Of a stretch of DNA of 64,000 bases, positions 1 through 8,554 are shown one piece after another. Source of the DNA: CAXXOK01 sp963664595. GTDB taxonomy: Bacteria; Bacillota; Clostridia; Christensenellales; Aristaeellaceae. The position numbers and the translations under genes are program-made. The notes under the pieces were generated by a model that saw nothing but the letters and a program-made list of their open reading frames with translations, did not search any database and was not told the DNA's origin. The DNA is taken from positions 620,001 through 684,000 of the forward strand of contig CAXXOK010000010.1 in the NCBI GenBank assembly GCA_963664595.2. The letters are read 5' to 3'. Numbering within the stretch: position 1 is the stretch's first letter; each line of letters begins with the position of its first letter.

Positions 1-1192
1 ACAGATCCACCGCTTTTTTCCCCTGGCTGATATTGTTCTTTTTCATCAGTACAAACTCTTTGGCGCGGCGGCCGATGTCGTCGCGCTCCATTTGTGTTTT
101 TACCATCATAGTCTGGATGGCGTGGCTGATTCCCACTTCGTTTTGCGGATCGATATAGGTAAGGTATGCATCGTACTCGGCGGGAATGCCGTCCAACTTG
201 CAGCACAGCACCGGTTTCCCTGCGCGCATATACTCCATGGTTTTGGAGGGGAAAGAGTAACGCGTATAAAGCCCCTGATTGCTTCGCGGATTAATCAGCA
301 GTTCGGCTTTGGATTGCAGGTACAAAGCCTGAGTCTGGGGGAGAAAACCAAAGTATGTAATATTGTCATGTGCTTTTTGCGCTTCCAGGATTTCATTTTC
401 CATGTCGCCTTTTCCGCAAAGCCAAAGCTGGCAGTCCTCCAGCGTATCAAACGCTTTCAGCAGATTGCCGATGCCCAGCTCCCGGTTCAGCGTTCCGGTA
501 TAGAGAACGGCGGGGCGGCTATCGGCGGGCAGGCCAAGCGCTTCCGGTTCCGCAAGCCATTGGGATGTCAGTCCTTCGATAACGCAGCGCTTCTTTGCCT
601 GCGCGTGCAGCGGCTCCGCCATCTGCTCCGTCAGCAGAATAAATCCGTTCATCTGGGATGCCAGCTTCACACTTTTATCGCCCCTGCGGTATTCGATCTT
701 TTTCATCAGCCCAAGCCTGCCGGACGAAAGGCCCAGTTTTCCAGGCAGATCGGGCACAATTACGCAGGCTTTCAAATCCGGATACCGTTTCTTTACGTCC
801 GCGACGGCACGCAGGTATGGCAAATAGAGTGAATAGATCACGATCATCCGGTTTTTCGGCGATTGCTCCATCCACCGCTCAATTCTCCACTTTGCGGAAC
901 GTTCACGATGTTTCTGCTTGCAATACGGCACATTACAGGTCCCGATTTCCGTAAACAAATTTCCGTAGCTTTTGCTTTTCAGCCATAGCCTGCGGTACTG
1001 CTTCGGATAGGTTCCCACAGGCAGCGAATTGAGAATGGAAAGGGTCTCCCCCGGACGAAGATTGTTCTTCATCCCCTCAATCATAGCCCATTGAAATCCG
1101 TTGGCCTGGTTTTGCAGGCCGACGCGCGATAAAGCGGTGACTTGATCCACATCATCGGGATGATAGAGAAGCGATAAAAACAGAATGTTCAT
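1..1192 (-). CDS. Glycosyltransferase, 3' end beyond window
   Basis: Reading the minus strand from an ATG at 1192 gives about 397 residues with no stop before base 1, so the C-terminus lies outside the window. The N-terminus (MNILFLSLLYHPDD) and the late segment around SFPSKTMEYMRAGKPVLC are typical of GT-B fold glycosyltransferases, the latter being the nucleotide-sugar binding half of the GT4 type. The start overlaps the stop of the next upstream glycosyltransferase by 4 bp (ATGA), so it is translated with it. It probably adds a sugar to a cell-surface polysaccharide. Donor and acceptor cannot be told from sequence. Confidence 0.85.
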   Translation of the reverse strand, partial: MNILFLSLLYHPDDVDQVTALSRVGLQNQANGFQWAMIEGMKNNLRPGETLSILNSLPVGTYPKQYRRLWLKSKSYGNLFTEIGTCNVPYCKQKHRERSAKWRIERWMEQSPKNRMIVIYSLYLPYLRAVADVKKRYPDLKACVIVPDLPGKLGLSSGRLGLMKKIEYRRGDKSVKLASQMNGFILLTEQMAEPLHAQAKKRCVIEGLTSQWLAEPEALGLPADSRPAVLYTGTLNRELGIGNLLKAFDTLEDCQLWLCGKGDMENEILEAQKAHDNITYFGFLPQTQALYLQSKAELLINPRSNQGLYTRYSFPSKTMEYMRAGKPVLCCKLDGIPAEYDAYLTYIDPQNEVGISHAIQTMMVKTQMERDDIGRRAKEFVLMKKNNISQGKKAVDL

Positions 1193-2397
1193 CCGGCAGC
1201 CTCCTGATACAGCTGATAGTTTGCTTCTACCGTGTTTTGCGCTGAAAACCGCCCAGCCTGCCGCAGGCAAGCCGGTGAAGCATCGGAATTGGATTCGCAG
1301 ATCTGCCGTATGGCATTGACCAGTCCCACAACATTTCCCTTTTCCACCACTGCGCCACAGCCGGGCGCAACCGCCTCCGGGCATCCGCCGGTGTTGAAAA
1401 CCACAATCGGCGTGCCGCAGGCAAGCGCTTCCAGGTTAACCAGCGGCATGGTATCCTCCAGCGTCGGGTTCACAAAGCAATCCGCAGCGCTGTACCATGC
1501 GCTGAGCGTTTCCGCTGAAGAAACGGCTTCCACCCCGATAATCGCGGTGGGCAGCGCTTTCTTTTGTTCCGGAGTCAGCCCAACAATCGCAACCCGATAG
1601 CTTTCGTCAAGCATCTCCGGCAGCCTGCAGAGTATCGTTAGCCCTTTTCGCTCCGTCCAGTCGGATGCGACGGCAAGCAACAGCCGCTTGTTTTCCAACC
1701 CATACCGGGTTCTGATATCCGATGCTGTCGGCTTGAAATTTTGCATGTCCACGCCGTTGTAAATCACATGGATTGGAAAACCGCCCAAATAGGACTCGGC
1801 GACAATATCCTTCATCCAATGGCAGGGGGTGACGATCCGCAGGTTTTGCAAGCCGGTAAACAGTCTTTTCTTCATCCGGTAGTTGCGCCTGCTGCCGTCA
1901 AAGCCAATGCAAACGGGATAGCTTTTCTGCTCCGGGCATTTATTACACTGTGTTTTCCATCGCTCACAGCCGCTGTAGTCAAAATGGGCGCAGTGCCCGG
2001 TCATAGGCCAGCAATCGTGCAGCGTCCAGATCACGGGCAAGTTTGCTTTTTGCAGATAGCGAAACCATCGTTTCAGGTTGAGATAACATCCGTGCAGGTT
2101 ATGCAGGTGTACAACATCCACCTGCTGCTCCCGGCAAAGCCTGATGAGCTGTTTTGTCGCCCGGCGGCTTGCGTATCCCTCCGCATCAAACAACTTGCGG
2201 AGCACGGCGTGGAGCTTTCTTTCACAGGGACTGCCGATGCGTACCGCGTATAGATTTGGTTTTTCAGCCGCTTCCCCGATGCCAAACGCCACAACGGCGC
2301 TCGCGCCCTCCTGCCGCGCGGTGTATTCGGCAATCTCCGCCGCAATTCTGCCCGTACTTCCGTTTGGATAAACGGTGTTTACCTGCAGTACCTTCAT
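1189..2397 (-). CDS. GT4-type glycosyltransferase with Cys-rich insert
   Basis: A 402-residue GT-B fold glycosyltransferase. The N-terminus MKVLQVNTVYPNGSTGRI is the Rossmann start with the glycine loop, and the C-terminal half has the GT4 donor site with LEALACGTPIVV and an E-x7-E like arrangement. Residues around 127-160 carry HDCWPMTGHC followed by further Cys residues (C..W..C..CP), a cluster seen in a subgroup of capsule and colanic-acid-type transferases that may bind a metal. It overlaps the genes on both sides by 4 bp, so it sits in the middle of a polysaccharide operon. The sugar specificity is unknown. Confidence 0.88.
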   Translation of the reverse strand: MKVLQVNTVYPNGSTGRIAAEIAEYTARQEGASAVVAFGIGEAAEKPNLYAVRIGSPCERKLHAVLRKLFDAEGYASRRATKQLIRLCREQQVDVVHLHNLHGCYLNLKRWFRYLQKANLPVIWTLHDCWPMTGHCAHFDYSGCERWKTQCNKCPEQKSYPVCIGFDGSRRNYRMKKRLFTGLQNLRIVTPCHWMKDIVAESYLGGFPIHVIYNGVDMQNFKPTASDIRTRYGLENKRLLLAVASDWTERKGLTILCRLPEMLDESYRVAIVGLTPEQKKALPTAIIGVEAVSSAETLSAWYSAADCFVNPTLEDTMPLVNLEALACGTPIVVFNTGGCPEAVAPGCGAVVEKGNVVGLVNAIRQICESNSDASPACLRQAGRFSAQNTVEANYQLYQEAAG

Positions 2398-3590
2398 GGT
2401 TTATCCCCGCCCATTTCCAGCAAAATCCGTTCTGTTTGATCCATAATTCCCTGCTTGGTAAAGTGCGCCTGATAATACCGTTTGGCGTTATCCCCCATCT
2501 GCGGGCGCTTTTCATCAGCGATAAAGGCAAGCACGATCTCAGCAAAGGCTTCCGGATCATCGGCGGGGGCGCAAAGCCCGCATTCCGCCTCCCGGATGAT
2601 GTCCTGCGCCTCTCCGTTGATGGAGCCCAGAATGGGCTTTCCGGCCGCCATATAGCTTTGCACCTTGCCCGGGAGCGTATAGGTTACGTATTCCTCCTGC
2701 CGCATGCTCACCAACAGGGCGTCGGCCATGGCATAATATGTTGGCATATCCGTAACCGGAAGCCGGCCGTACAGGATCACACGATCCTTCAATTGCAATT
2801 CGCCGACCAGCGCAGCACAGCCCTCATAATTGGCGCCATTGCCCAGAATATGCCAGCGGATAGGCTTATCTTTCAGGATAGCGGCCGCGCGAATCAGCGT
2901 TTCCACACCCTGCACGCGCCCGATATTGCCCGCGAAAACAAGCTCTGTATAGCCCGATGGCTCCTGCGCGGGCAGGGTGCCGAATACATCGTCTGCAAAT
3001 TGCGGAAGATAGTTTTCTGAGGGAACCTCAATATGATGCACGTTCTTCAAATACGTTTGAAACCGTCTGGAGGAATACACCAGCTTATCCGCGCGGCTGT
3101 AAATCCACCGGCTGACCCGTTTCATCCATCGATAGAACAGGGAGTCCACACGTACGTTCATCGCTGCAAGGCAGGCAGGCCAAATATCCAGTACATGGAG
3201 TACAACACGCTTGTGAAACAGCGTCCGGTAAACAATCGCCGGTACTGCCATCAGCACGGGCGATGTGCAGTAGGCATAGACCACATCGTAGTCATGCCTG
3301 AGCATCAGTACCCGGAAGGACGCGGAGAGCATATAACTGACATAGTTGAGCGCCAGGCCGATTTTACTGTTTCTGCGGCCGATTTCAAAGCACCGGTGCA
3401 CATCTACCCCGTTGATCGTTTCCTTCCGTTTTCTGAAAAAGCGATACTCCCTGGGTATCTTTCCCGTGGGATAATCCGGCAGCCCGACAACCGCCGTAAC
3501 CTGATGTCCGCGCTTAACCAGATCCTCGCAGATTTCGTGAATCCGGAAGGGCTCGGGCCAGTAATGCTGATAGATTACGAGTATTTTCAT
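2394..3590 (-). CDS. GT4-type glycosyltransferase (WbuB-like)
   Basis: The protein starts at MKILVIYQHYWPEPFRI (ATG at 3590), 398 residues. Longer in-frame readings run into the mtaD gene and lack homologous-looking sequence. The first half has HEICEDLVKRGHQVTAV and GLPDYPTGKI, hallmark of WbuB/WcaI-like glycosyltransferases; the second half has FAGNIGRVQGVETLI and GSINGEAQDIIREAECG, the GT4 donor-binding region. It begins 4 bases after the mtaD stop and overlaps the next transferase by 4 bp, so all four genes read as one transcript. It probably acts at the membrane in surface glycan synthesis, perhaps transferring an amino sugar; this last point is inference. Confidence 0.88.
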   Translation of the reverse strand: MKILVIYQHYWPEPFRIHEICEDLVKRGHQVTAVVGLPDYPTGKIPREYRFFRKRKETINGVDVHRCFEIGRRNSKIGLALNYVSYMLSASFRVLMLRHDYDVVYAYCTSPVLMAVPAIVYRTLFHKRVVLHVLDIWPACLAAMNVRVDSLFYRWMKRVSRWIYSRADKLVYSSRRFQTYLKNVHHIEVPSENYLPQFADDVFGTLPAQEPSGYTELVFAGNIGRVQGVETLIRAAAILKDKPIRWHILGNGANYEGCAALVGELQLKDRVILYGRLPVTDMPTYYAMADALLVSMRQEEYVTYTLPGKVQSYMAAGKPILGSINGEAQDIIREAECGLCAPADDPEAFAEIVLAFIADEKRPQMGDNAKRYYQAHFTKQGIMDQTERILLEMGGDKP

Positions 3591-3594
3591 GTGT

Positions 3595-4911
3595 TCAGTG
3601 AGCGGCGCGATAGCATCGGTACATTTCCGCCGCGCTTTCATCCGCGGAGCGGAGTACCGCCTCGGCATCAATGGTTTCAAATTGCCCGTCCCGGTAGAGC
3701 ACCTTGCCGTCCACCATCGTCAGGGTTACGTCGCTGCCCTGCAGGGCATAGATCAGGTTGTACTCGGGATGGAAATTGGGCGTCATGTGCGCTGTGCGCG
3801 TATTGACCAGAATCAGATCCGCGATGTATCCCTCTTTCAACATTCCCAAATTGGAATATCCCATCGCTTTCGCGCCCACGGTTGTGGCCGCCGCCAGCGT
3901 CTGCGCCGGGGATATCACGGTGGGATCCAGCGTGGTGCCCTTTTGCAGAAGCGGCATCAGTTTGATTTCCTCCCACAGGTTCAGGTTATCGTTGCTGGCC
4001 ACGCCGTCCGTGCCAAGGGCAACAGAGCAGCCGGCAGCCAGCATATCCGCCACCGGAGCAATGCCGCTGGCCAGTTTCAGGTTGCTGACGGGATTATGCA
4101 CGATTGTGACCTTCCGCTTTGCGGCAAGAGCGATATCCTCTTTGCTGACCCACACGCAGTGCGCGGCGATCACATTCGCTTCCAGCGCGCCGAGGGATTC
4201 CAGATACTGCATCGGGGTGGTTCCCCTTCGGCTGATGCAGCCCTCATGCTCCGCTCTGGTTTCGCTGATATGAATGTGAAAGGGAATGTCAAAATCCATA
4301 GCCGCGCGCGCGGCGGCTTTAATCAACTGGGGTGTGGTGGTATATTCCGCATGCGGCCCGATGGAGACGCGGATGCGGTCGTTGCAGGTGCGGTTCCAGT
4401 TTTTGGCCAGCTCAATGCCTTCTTCCAAGTCTTTGCAGCTTCCATCCATATCCACCACGCCATGGCCGATCATCGCGCGAATGCCGATATCACGCACGGA
4501 TTGAGCTATCGTATCGGTAAACATGTACATATCGCAGAAGGCTGTGGTGCCGAAACGCAGCATTTCCATGCATCCAAGCTCCGTGGCGGTGCGGATGTAC
4601 TCCGGCTTCCACTGCGCTTCCAGCTTGAAGATGACCTTGTTCAGCCAGTTGTCCAGGGTTAAGTCCGCCCCGGCGCTGCGCAGCAGGGTCATCGGCGTAT
4701 GGGTGTGCAGGTTGATCAAGCCCGGCATGCAAAGCTGGCCGGACGCATCGATCACCTGTTCCGCGTCAAAATTCGGTGCGTTTTGGGCTGCTCCGGCATA
4801 GGCAATCAGATTGCCGTTAATCTGTACTTCCGCATGGTTGATAAACGGAATATGGCTTTCCCCGTCCACACCGGGGATCAGTGTGCAATTGATAATTCGG
4901 GTACGCAACAT
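3595..4911 (-). CDS. mtaD: 5-methylthioadenosine/S-adenosylhomocysteine deaminase-type amidohydrolase
   Basis: A 438-residue metal-dependent amidohydrolase. The start at 4911 has a GGGAGGG site eight bases upstream and the N-terminus MLRTRIINCTLIPG matches the family. Metal and catalytic motifs are all present: NLHTHTPM (HxH), HIHISET, AHCVW and GTDGVASNDNLNLWEE. The NDNLNLWEE block is typical of the MtaD/SsnA/TrzN branch of adenosine-like deaminases that turn methylthioadenosine or S-adenosylhomocysteine into the inosyl form. The gene has its own promoter (TTGCGG-N17-TATAAT at 4940-4968) and leads the operon with three glycosyltransferases. That pairing has no obvious pathway logic. Guanine- or s-triazine-type deaminases are alternatives. 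Confidence 0.88.
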   Translation of the reverse strand: MLRTRIINCTLIPGVDGESHIPFINHAEVQINGNLIAYAGAAQNAPNFDAEQVIDASGQLCMPGLINLHTHTPMTLLRSAGADLTLDNWLNKVIFKLEAQWKPEYIRTATELGCMEMLRFGTTAFCDMYMFTDTIAQSVRDIGIRAMIGHGVVDMDGSCKDLEEGIELAKNWNRTCNDRIRVSIGPHAEYTTTPQLIKAAARAAMDFDIPFHIHISETRAEHEGCISRRGTTPMQYLESLGALEANVIAAHCVWVSKEDIALAAKRKVTIVHNPVSNLKLASGIAPVADMLAAGCSVALGTDGVASNDNLNLWEEIKLMPLLQKGTTLDPTVISPAQTLAAATTVGAKAMGYSNLGMLKEGYIADLILVNTRTAHMTPNFHPEYNLIYALQGSDVTLTMVDGKVLYRDGQFETIDAEAVLRSADESAAEMYRCYRAAH

Positions 4912-4939
4912 GTAGCCCTCCCATCGTTTGTATGCTGAG

Positions 4940-4968
4940 ATTATACCATTGTTCCAAACCCTCCGCAA
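4940..4968 (-). promoter_or_regulatory. Promoter of the mtaD-glycosyltransferase operon
   Basis: Minus strand: -35 TTGCGG at 4963-4968, 17-base spacer, perfect -10 TATAAT at 4940-4945, about 29 bases before the mtaD start. It is back to back with the promoter of the DUF6062 gene. Confidence 0.6.
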
Positions 4969-4981
4969 TCGCGGCCGTGTG

Positions 4982-5010
4982 TTGAAGTGCGTCCCGTTTT
5001 CTGGTACGAT
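4982..5010 (+). promoter_or_regulatory. Promoter of the DUF6062 gene
   Basis: -35 TTGAAG at 4982-4987, 17-base spacer, -10 TACGAT at 5005-5010, followed by a GGAGG-like site and the ATG at 5042. Confidence 0.45.
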
Positions 5011-5041
5011 ACCACAAACGGTTGGAGTGCGGAGGCGGAAG

Positions 5042-5797
5042 ATGAAATACCAGATTGATACCATACCGGTATGGGAAACGTTGGAATACCAGGGCCCGTG
5101 CATGCTGTGCACGCTGCAGGCCAAAACCGAGGCCGGTGAAATAGAGCGCGTGCTGGGGGCCAGCGTGATGGAACCCGACGTACGCGTACGGACCAATGAA
5201 AGCGGCATCTGTAACAAGCATCAGCAGATGATGTTTGCCACACAAAACCGGCTGGGACATGCGCTGCTGATGGACACCCATGCCATGGAAGTGGTCGGGA
5301 AACTTAATAAAATCAAGGATCAGGCCAGGCGGATGAAGGATTCCGGACGCGAGCCTTTTGCCGCCCGCAGCACGCGGGATTCGGCGGCGGACAAGCTGCG
5401 GGAGCTCACTTCGCACTGTGTAGTATGCGAAAATCTTGCCTCGCACATGCAGCGTTATCTGTATACGGCTGTGTATTTATGGAAGAACGATCCGAAGTTT
5501 AAGCTGCAGTTCACCCAAAGCAAGGGGCTATGTATCCCCCACGCCGCCGATTTGCTGGATGCCGCCGAAAGCCAGCTGAATGCAAAAGACCGTAAGGAGT
5601 TTACCGAGCTCTGCCTGAGCCTTGTTACAGATCATCTGGCGGAGGACGAAAAAGACCTGCTCTGGTTTACACAGAAGTTCGATTACCGCAATCAGGACAA
5701 GCCCTGGGGTAACAGCAAAAACGCAACCGAGCGCACCGTAAATCGGCTGCGCGGGTATTGCGTTGGGGATGCTCCCTACGAAAAGCCAAAAAAATAA
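5042..5797 (+). CDS. DUF6062 family protein with paired Cys motifs
   Basis: A soluble 251-residue protein starting MKYQIDTIPVWETL, preceded by a GGAGG-like site; longer in-frame starts overlap the promoter. It resembles the clostridial DUF6062 family of unknown function. Two repeats of a Cys/His pattern are visible: CMLC then CNKH in the first half and CVVC then CIPHA in the second, which suggests two zinc or iron-sulfur sites in a duplicated fold. There is no signal peptide or membrane helix. It is transcribed alone, divergent from mtaD, and its stop abuts the stop of the convergent deaminase gene without a spacer base. The name is from memory of the family. Confidence 0.75.
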   Translation: MKYQIDTIPVWETLEYQGPCMLCTLQAKTEAGEIERVLGASVMEPDVRVRTNESGICNKHQQMMFATQNRLGHALLMDTHAMEVVGKLNKIKDQARRMKDSGREPFAARSTRDSAADKLRELTSHCVVCENLASHMQRYLYTAVYLWKNDPKFKLQFTQSKGLCIPHAADLLDAAESQLNAKDRKEFTELCLSLVTDHLAEDEKDLLWFTQKFDYRNQDKPWGNSKNATERTVNRLRGYCVGDAPYEKPKK

Positions 5798-6250
5798 CTA
5801 TTCTTCCTGATACTGCTCCATTACAACGCCGGCTTCCTTAAACAACGCCAGCGTGAACGGATCGGGATAACTGTGTTCATAGATCACATGGCGGATGCCC
5901 ACGTTCACGATCATTTTGGCGCATACCGAGCACGGCTGATGGGTGCAGTACAGCTTTGCGCCGTCTACCGAAACACCCAGCTTCGCCGCCTGGATAATGG
6001 CGTTTTGCTCCGCGTGGATGGCATAACAGGTTTCCGCGTGGGTGCCGGAGGGGATACCCAGCTTATCGCGCAGGCATTCGCCCCGTTCGCGGCATGTTTT
6101 AATGCCCGCCGGAGCGCCGTTATAACCGGTGGTTAATATCCGTTTGTCCCGCACGATTACCGCGCCGATTGTTCTGCCCTGCCTGAAACAGCTGGACCAC
6201 CCGGCGATCACCCGGGCCATTTCCATGAACCGATGATCCCATTTATCCAT
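5798..6250 (-). CDS. dCMP deaminase (ComEB-like)
   Basis: About 150 residues of the zinc-dependent cytidine/deoxycytidylate deaminase family. The zinc site is complete: IHAEQNAI supplies His and the catalytic Glu, and QPCSVCAKM supplies the two Cys ligands. GYNGAPAG and the long CRERGECLR segment are typical of dCMP deaminase rather than cytidine deaminase. It makes dUMP for thymidylate synthesis. Of the possible starts the ATG at 6250 lies six bases after GAGGTGA; an ATG at 6253 and a GTG at 6259 are too close to it. A perfect TATAAT on the minus strand at 6274-6279 probably serves as its -10 box; the -35 is weak. Confidence 0.92.
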   Translation of the reverse strand: MDKWDHRFMEMARVIAGWSSCFRQGRTIGAVIVRDKRILTTGYNGAPAGIKTCRERGECLRDKLGIPSGTHAETCYAIHAEQNAIIQAAKLGVSVDGAKLYCTHQPCSVCAKMIVNVGIRHVIYEHSYPDPFTLALFKEAGVVMEQYQEE

Positions 6251-6317
6251 CATAATCACCTCATTTGTATAGCATTATACCATGAGGCGTTCCATTTTGG
6301 AAACGGAATCCCCGGGC

Positions 6318-6363
6318 AAGCGATGAATAAAGCGCTAGCGCATAAGGGATTTGTTCATCGCTT
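6318..6363. repeat. Inverted repeat between divergent genes
   Basis: AAGCGATGAATAAA at 6318-6331 pairs with TTTGTTCATCGCTT at 6350-6363 (13 of 14 positions), and the loop holds a perfect palindrome GCGCTAGCGC at 6332-6341. A second small dyad, GTTTCG-TTTG-CGAAAC, lies at about 6383-6397 over the -35 region of the downstream AAA gene. This could be an operator or an RNA hairpin; nothing in the sequence decides. Confidence 0.5.
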
Positions 6364-6387
6364 ACTTAGATTTGAGCCTTCGTTTCG

Positions 6388-6416
6388 TTTGCGAAACAGC
6401 AAAAGCATGGTATAAT
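6388..6416 (+). promoter_or_regulatory. Probable promoter of the AAA ATPase gene
   Basis: A perfect -10 TATAAT at 6411-6416 with a weak -35 TTTGCG at 6388-6393 and a 17-base spacer. A GAAGGAG ribosome site follows before the ATG at 6451. Confidence 0.55.
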
Positions 6417-6450
6417 TTGTAGGTAGATCAAGAGTTGAAGGAGCAGCCGC

Positions 6451-7512
6451 ATGGACCGCAAAGATGAGATCATCAAACTGCAAATGGATGTTATACAGCA
6501 GATGACGGAAACCAACTTAAAACGCATCGCTGATGATTTATGGGGCCTGCCCACCCTGCAGGCGGGTGGAAAACCTGCGGTGAAAGAGCAGACCGCGACA
6601 GCGGACACATCTCCCGCCGTACCCAAGCCAGCCGCGGCCAAGGAAGAGCCTCCGGAAACCATGGAGGATCTGAAAAAGGAACTGGAAAGCTATATCGGGC
6701 TGAGCATCGTGAAAAGCGAAGTGGAAAGCCTTGTCAACCTTGTTACCGTTCAAAAGCTCCGCAAGGAGCACGATCTCCCGGTAGATGATATTTCCCTTCA
6801 CATGGTATTTTCCGGCAATCCCGGCACCGGCAAGACCATGATTGCGCGCCTGATGTCCCGCATCTATAAAGTGCTTGGGATCTTGTCCAAGGGCCATCTG
6901 GTTGAAACGGACCGCAGTGGCCTGGTGGCTGGCTTTGTGGGCCAAACGGCGATTAAAACCTCTGAGGTGATTAAAACAGCATTGGGCGGCGTGCTGTTTA
7001 TCGACGAAGCGTATGCCCTGACCGGTACTACGGAAAACGACTACGGTCAGGAAGCCGTCAACACCCTGCTGAAAGCCATGGAGGACAACCGGGACGATCT
7101 GGTGGTGATCGTAGCCGGGTATCCCGCGCTGATGCGGCGGTTTGTTCTGTCCAACCCCGGCCTGGAAAGCCGCTTCAACCGCTTTCTTCTCTTCCCCGAT
7201 TATACCGCCGGGGAGATGATGGATATCTTTGAGATGCGCTGTAAAAAAAGCGGCTATACCGTGGACGACGAAACCAGTAAATTGCTGGAAGGATACCTGC
7301 AGAAGTTCAGCGAGGACAATAAGAACTTCGGCAACGCGCGCGGCGTGCGTAATCTGTTCGAACGCGCTGTAAGCGCCCAGGCCAACCGCCTTGCCAGCCA
7401 GAAGGATGTTTCCCGCGACGAGCTGATGTGCCTTACCGCCGAAGATATCCGCATTGCGGCAGGCGAAGAAAAGAAGGCGGACCAGAATCCGCAAGAATTG
7501 ACAAACACTTGA
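6451..7512 (+). CDS. AAA+ ATPase, CbxX/CfqX-SpoVK family
   Basis: 353 residues with one AAA+ module from about residue 75. Walker A is FSGNPGTGKT, Walker B is LFIDEAYAL, and the pore/sensor segments ETDRSGLVAGFVGQT and GLESRFNRF match the CbxX/SpoVK group. The first 70 residues are a charged, Ala/Pro-rich linker with a short helix. In Rubisco-bearing organisms CbxX remodels Rubisco, and in Bacillus SpoVK acts in sporulation. Neither partner is present here, so the client protein is unknown. The gene is immediately upstream of phoH and is probably co-transcribed with it. Confidence 0.88.
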   Translation: MDRKDEIIKLQMDVIQQMTETNLKRIADDLWGLPTLQAGGKPAVKEQTATADTSPAVPKPAAAKEEPPETMEDLKKELESYIGLSIVKSEVESLVNLVTVQKLRKEHDLPVDDISLHMVFSGNPGTGKTMIARLMSRIYKVLGILSKGHLVETDRSGLVAGFVGQTAIKTSEVIKTALGGVLFIDEAYALTGTTENDYGQEAVNTLLKAMEDNRDDLVVIVAGYPALMRRFVLSNPGLESRFNRFLLFPDYTAGEMMDIFEMRCKKSGYTVDDETSKLLEGYLQKFSEDNKNFGNARGVRNLFERAVSAQANRLASQKDVSRDELMCLTAEDIRIAAGEEKKADQNPQELTNT

Positions 7513-7561
7513 TTTGCTGTATGATTACGGTGAGGTTCCACACAGGATCGGAGGAATGCAA

Positions 7562-8554
7562 TTGACTCAAGGATCACAGGCCGTTATTTCATTGGAGAGC
7601 ATGGATTCATGCTTGTCTCTGTTTGGCACAAACGATCAGAACATCCCACTTTTTGAAAACGAACTGGACGTTTCCCTGTCTGTTCGCGGATCGGACTTGC
7701 GCATCACAGGGCCCGATGAAAATGTAAACATCGCCTCTCAGGTGGTTGAAAAGCTCAGTGATTTATTGCGTCGAAATGCACAGGTAGACCGGATTACCCT
7801 CCGCTATGCGCTGGCCCTGGCTAAAAAGGGCGAGTTGGACCGGCTGGACGATATCGCGTTTGAAGTCGTTGCCATCACCCACCGGGGGCGGCCTATACGC
7901 TGCAAAACCCTGGGGCAGTATGAATATGTAAAATCCATCCGTGAGCATGAGCTAACGTTTGCGGTCGGCCCCGCCGGTACGGGCAAAACCTATCTGGCAA
8001 TGGCGCTGGCCATTGTGGCGCTGCGCAACAAGCAAGTGGAACGCATTGTGCTCACCCGCCCCGCTGTGGAAGCCGGTGAAAAGCTCGGCTTTCTGCCGGG
8101 CGACCTAAGCCAGAAGGTGGACCCCTATCTTCGCCCTCTATACGACGCGCTGTTTGACATGATGGGCGGGGATGCTTATCAGCGTTTGCAAGAGCGTGGC
8201 ATTCTGGAAATCGCTCCCCTTGCGTATATGCGCGGCAGAACCCTGTCCGACAGCTTTATCATTCTGGATGAAGCGCAGAATACAACCCCGGAACAAATGA
8301 AAATGTTCTTAACGCGCATGGGCAACGGATCCCATACCGTGGTCACCGGCGACGCAACACAGACCGACCTGCCTTCCGGCAAGCAATCGGGCTTGCTGCA
8401 GGCCATGACGGTGCTGCGCGATATTCCCGAGATCGGGATGATAAAGCTGACCAATTCCGATGTTGTACGTCATGATATGGTGCAAACCATTGTGAAGGCC
8501 TACGAAAAATATGAGTCGGCCGGTATGAGGAGGAATGCAGATCATGGCGCCTAA
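7562..8554 (+). CDS. phoH: PhoH family ATPase
   Basis: 330 residues of the PhoH/YbeZ family. The P-loop is GPAGTGKTYLAMALA, followed by LTRPAVEAGEKLGFLPGDL and the Walker B segment FIILDEAQNTTPEQMKMFLTR, all diagnostic. I place the start at the TTG at 7562, seven bases after GGAGG; the in-frame ATG at 7556 is one base from that site and a further ATG at 7514 has none. PhoH proteins are NTPases linked to RNA metabolism and commonly neighbour ybeY and era, as here. The stop overlaps the start of yqfF by about ten bases. Confidence 0.92.
   Translation: MTQGSQAVISLESMDSCLSLFGTNDQNIPLFENELDVSLSVRGSDLRITGPDENVNIASQVVEKLSDLLRRNAQVDRITLRYALALAKKGELDRLDDIAFEVVAITHRGRPIRCKTLGQYEYVKSIREHELTFAVGPAGTGKTYLAMALAIVALRNKQVERIVLTRPAVEAGEKLGFLPGDLSQKVDPYLRPLYDALFDMMGGDAYQRLQERGILEIAPLAYMRGRTLSDSFIILDEAQNTTPEQMKMFLTRMGNGSHTVVTGDATQTDLPSGKQSGLLQAMTVLRDIPEIGMIKLTNSDVVRHDMVQTIVKAYEKYESAGMRRNADHGA

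Noticed and set aside
3589..4662. Long plus-strand open frame over mtaD
   Set aside because: It lies opposite all mtaD catalytic motifs and has no ribosome site or family-like sequence.
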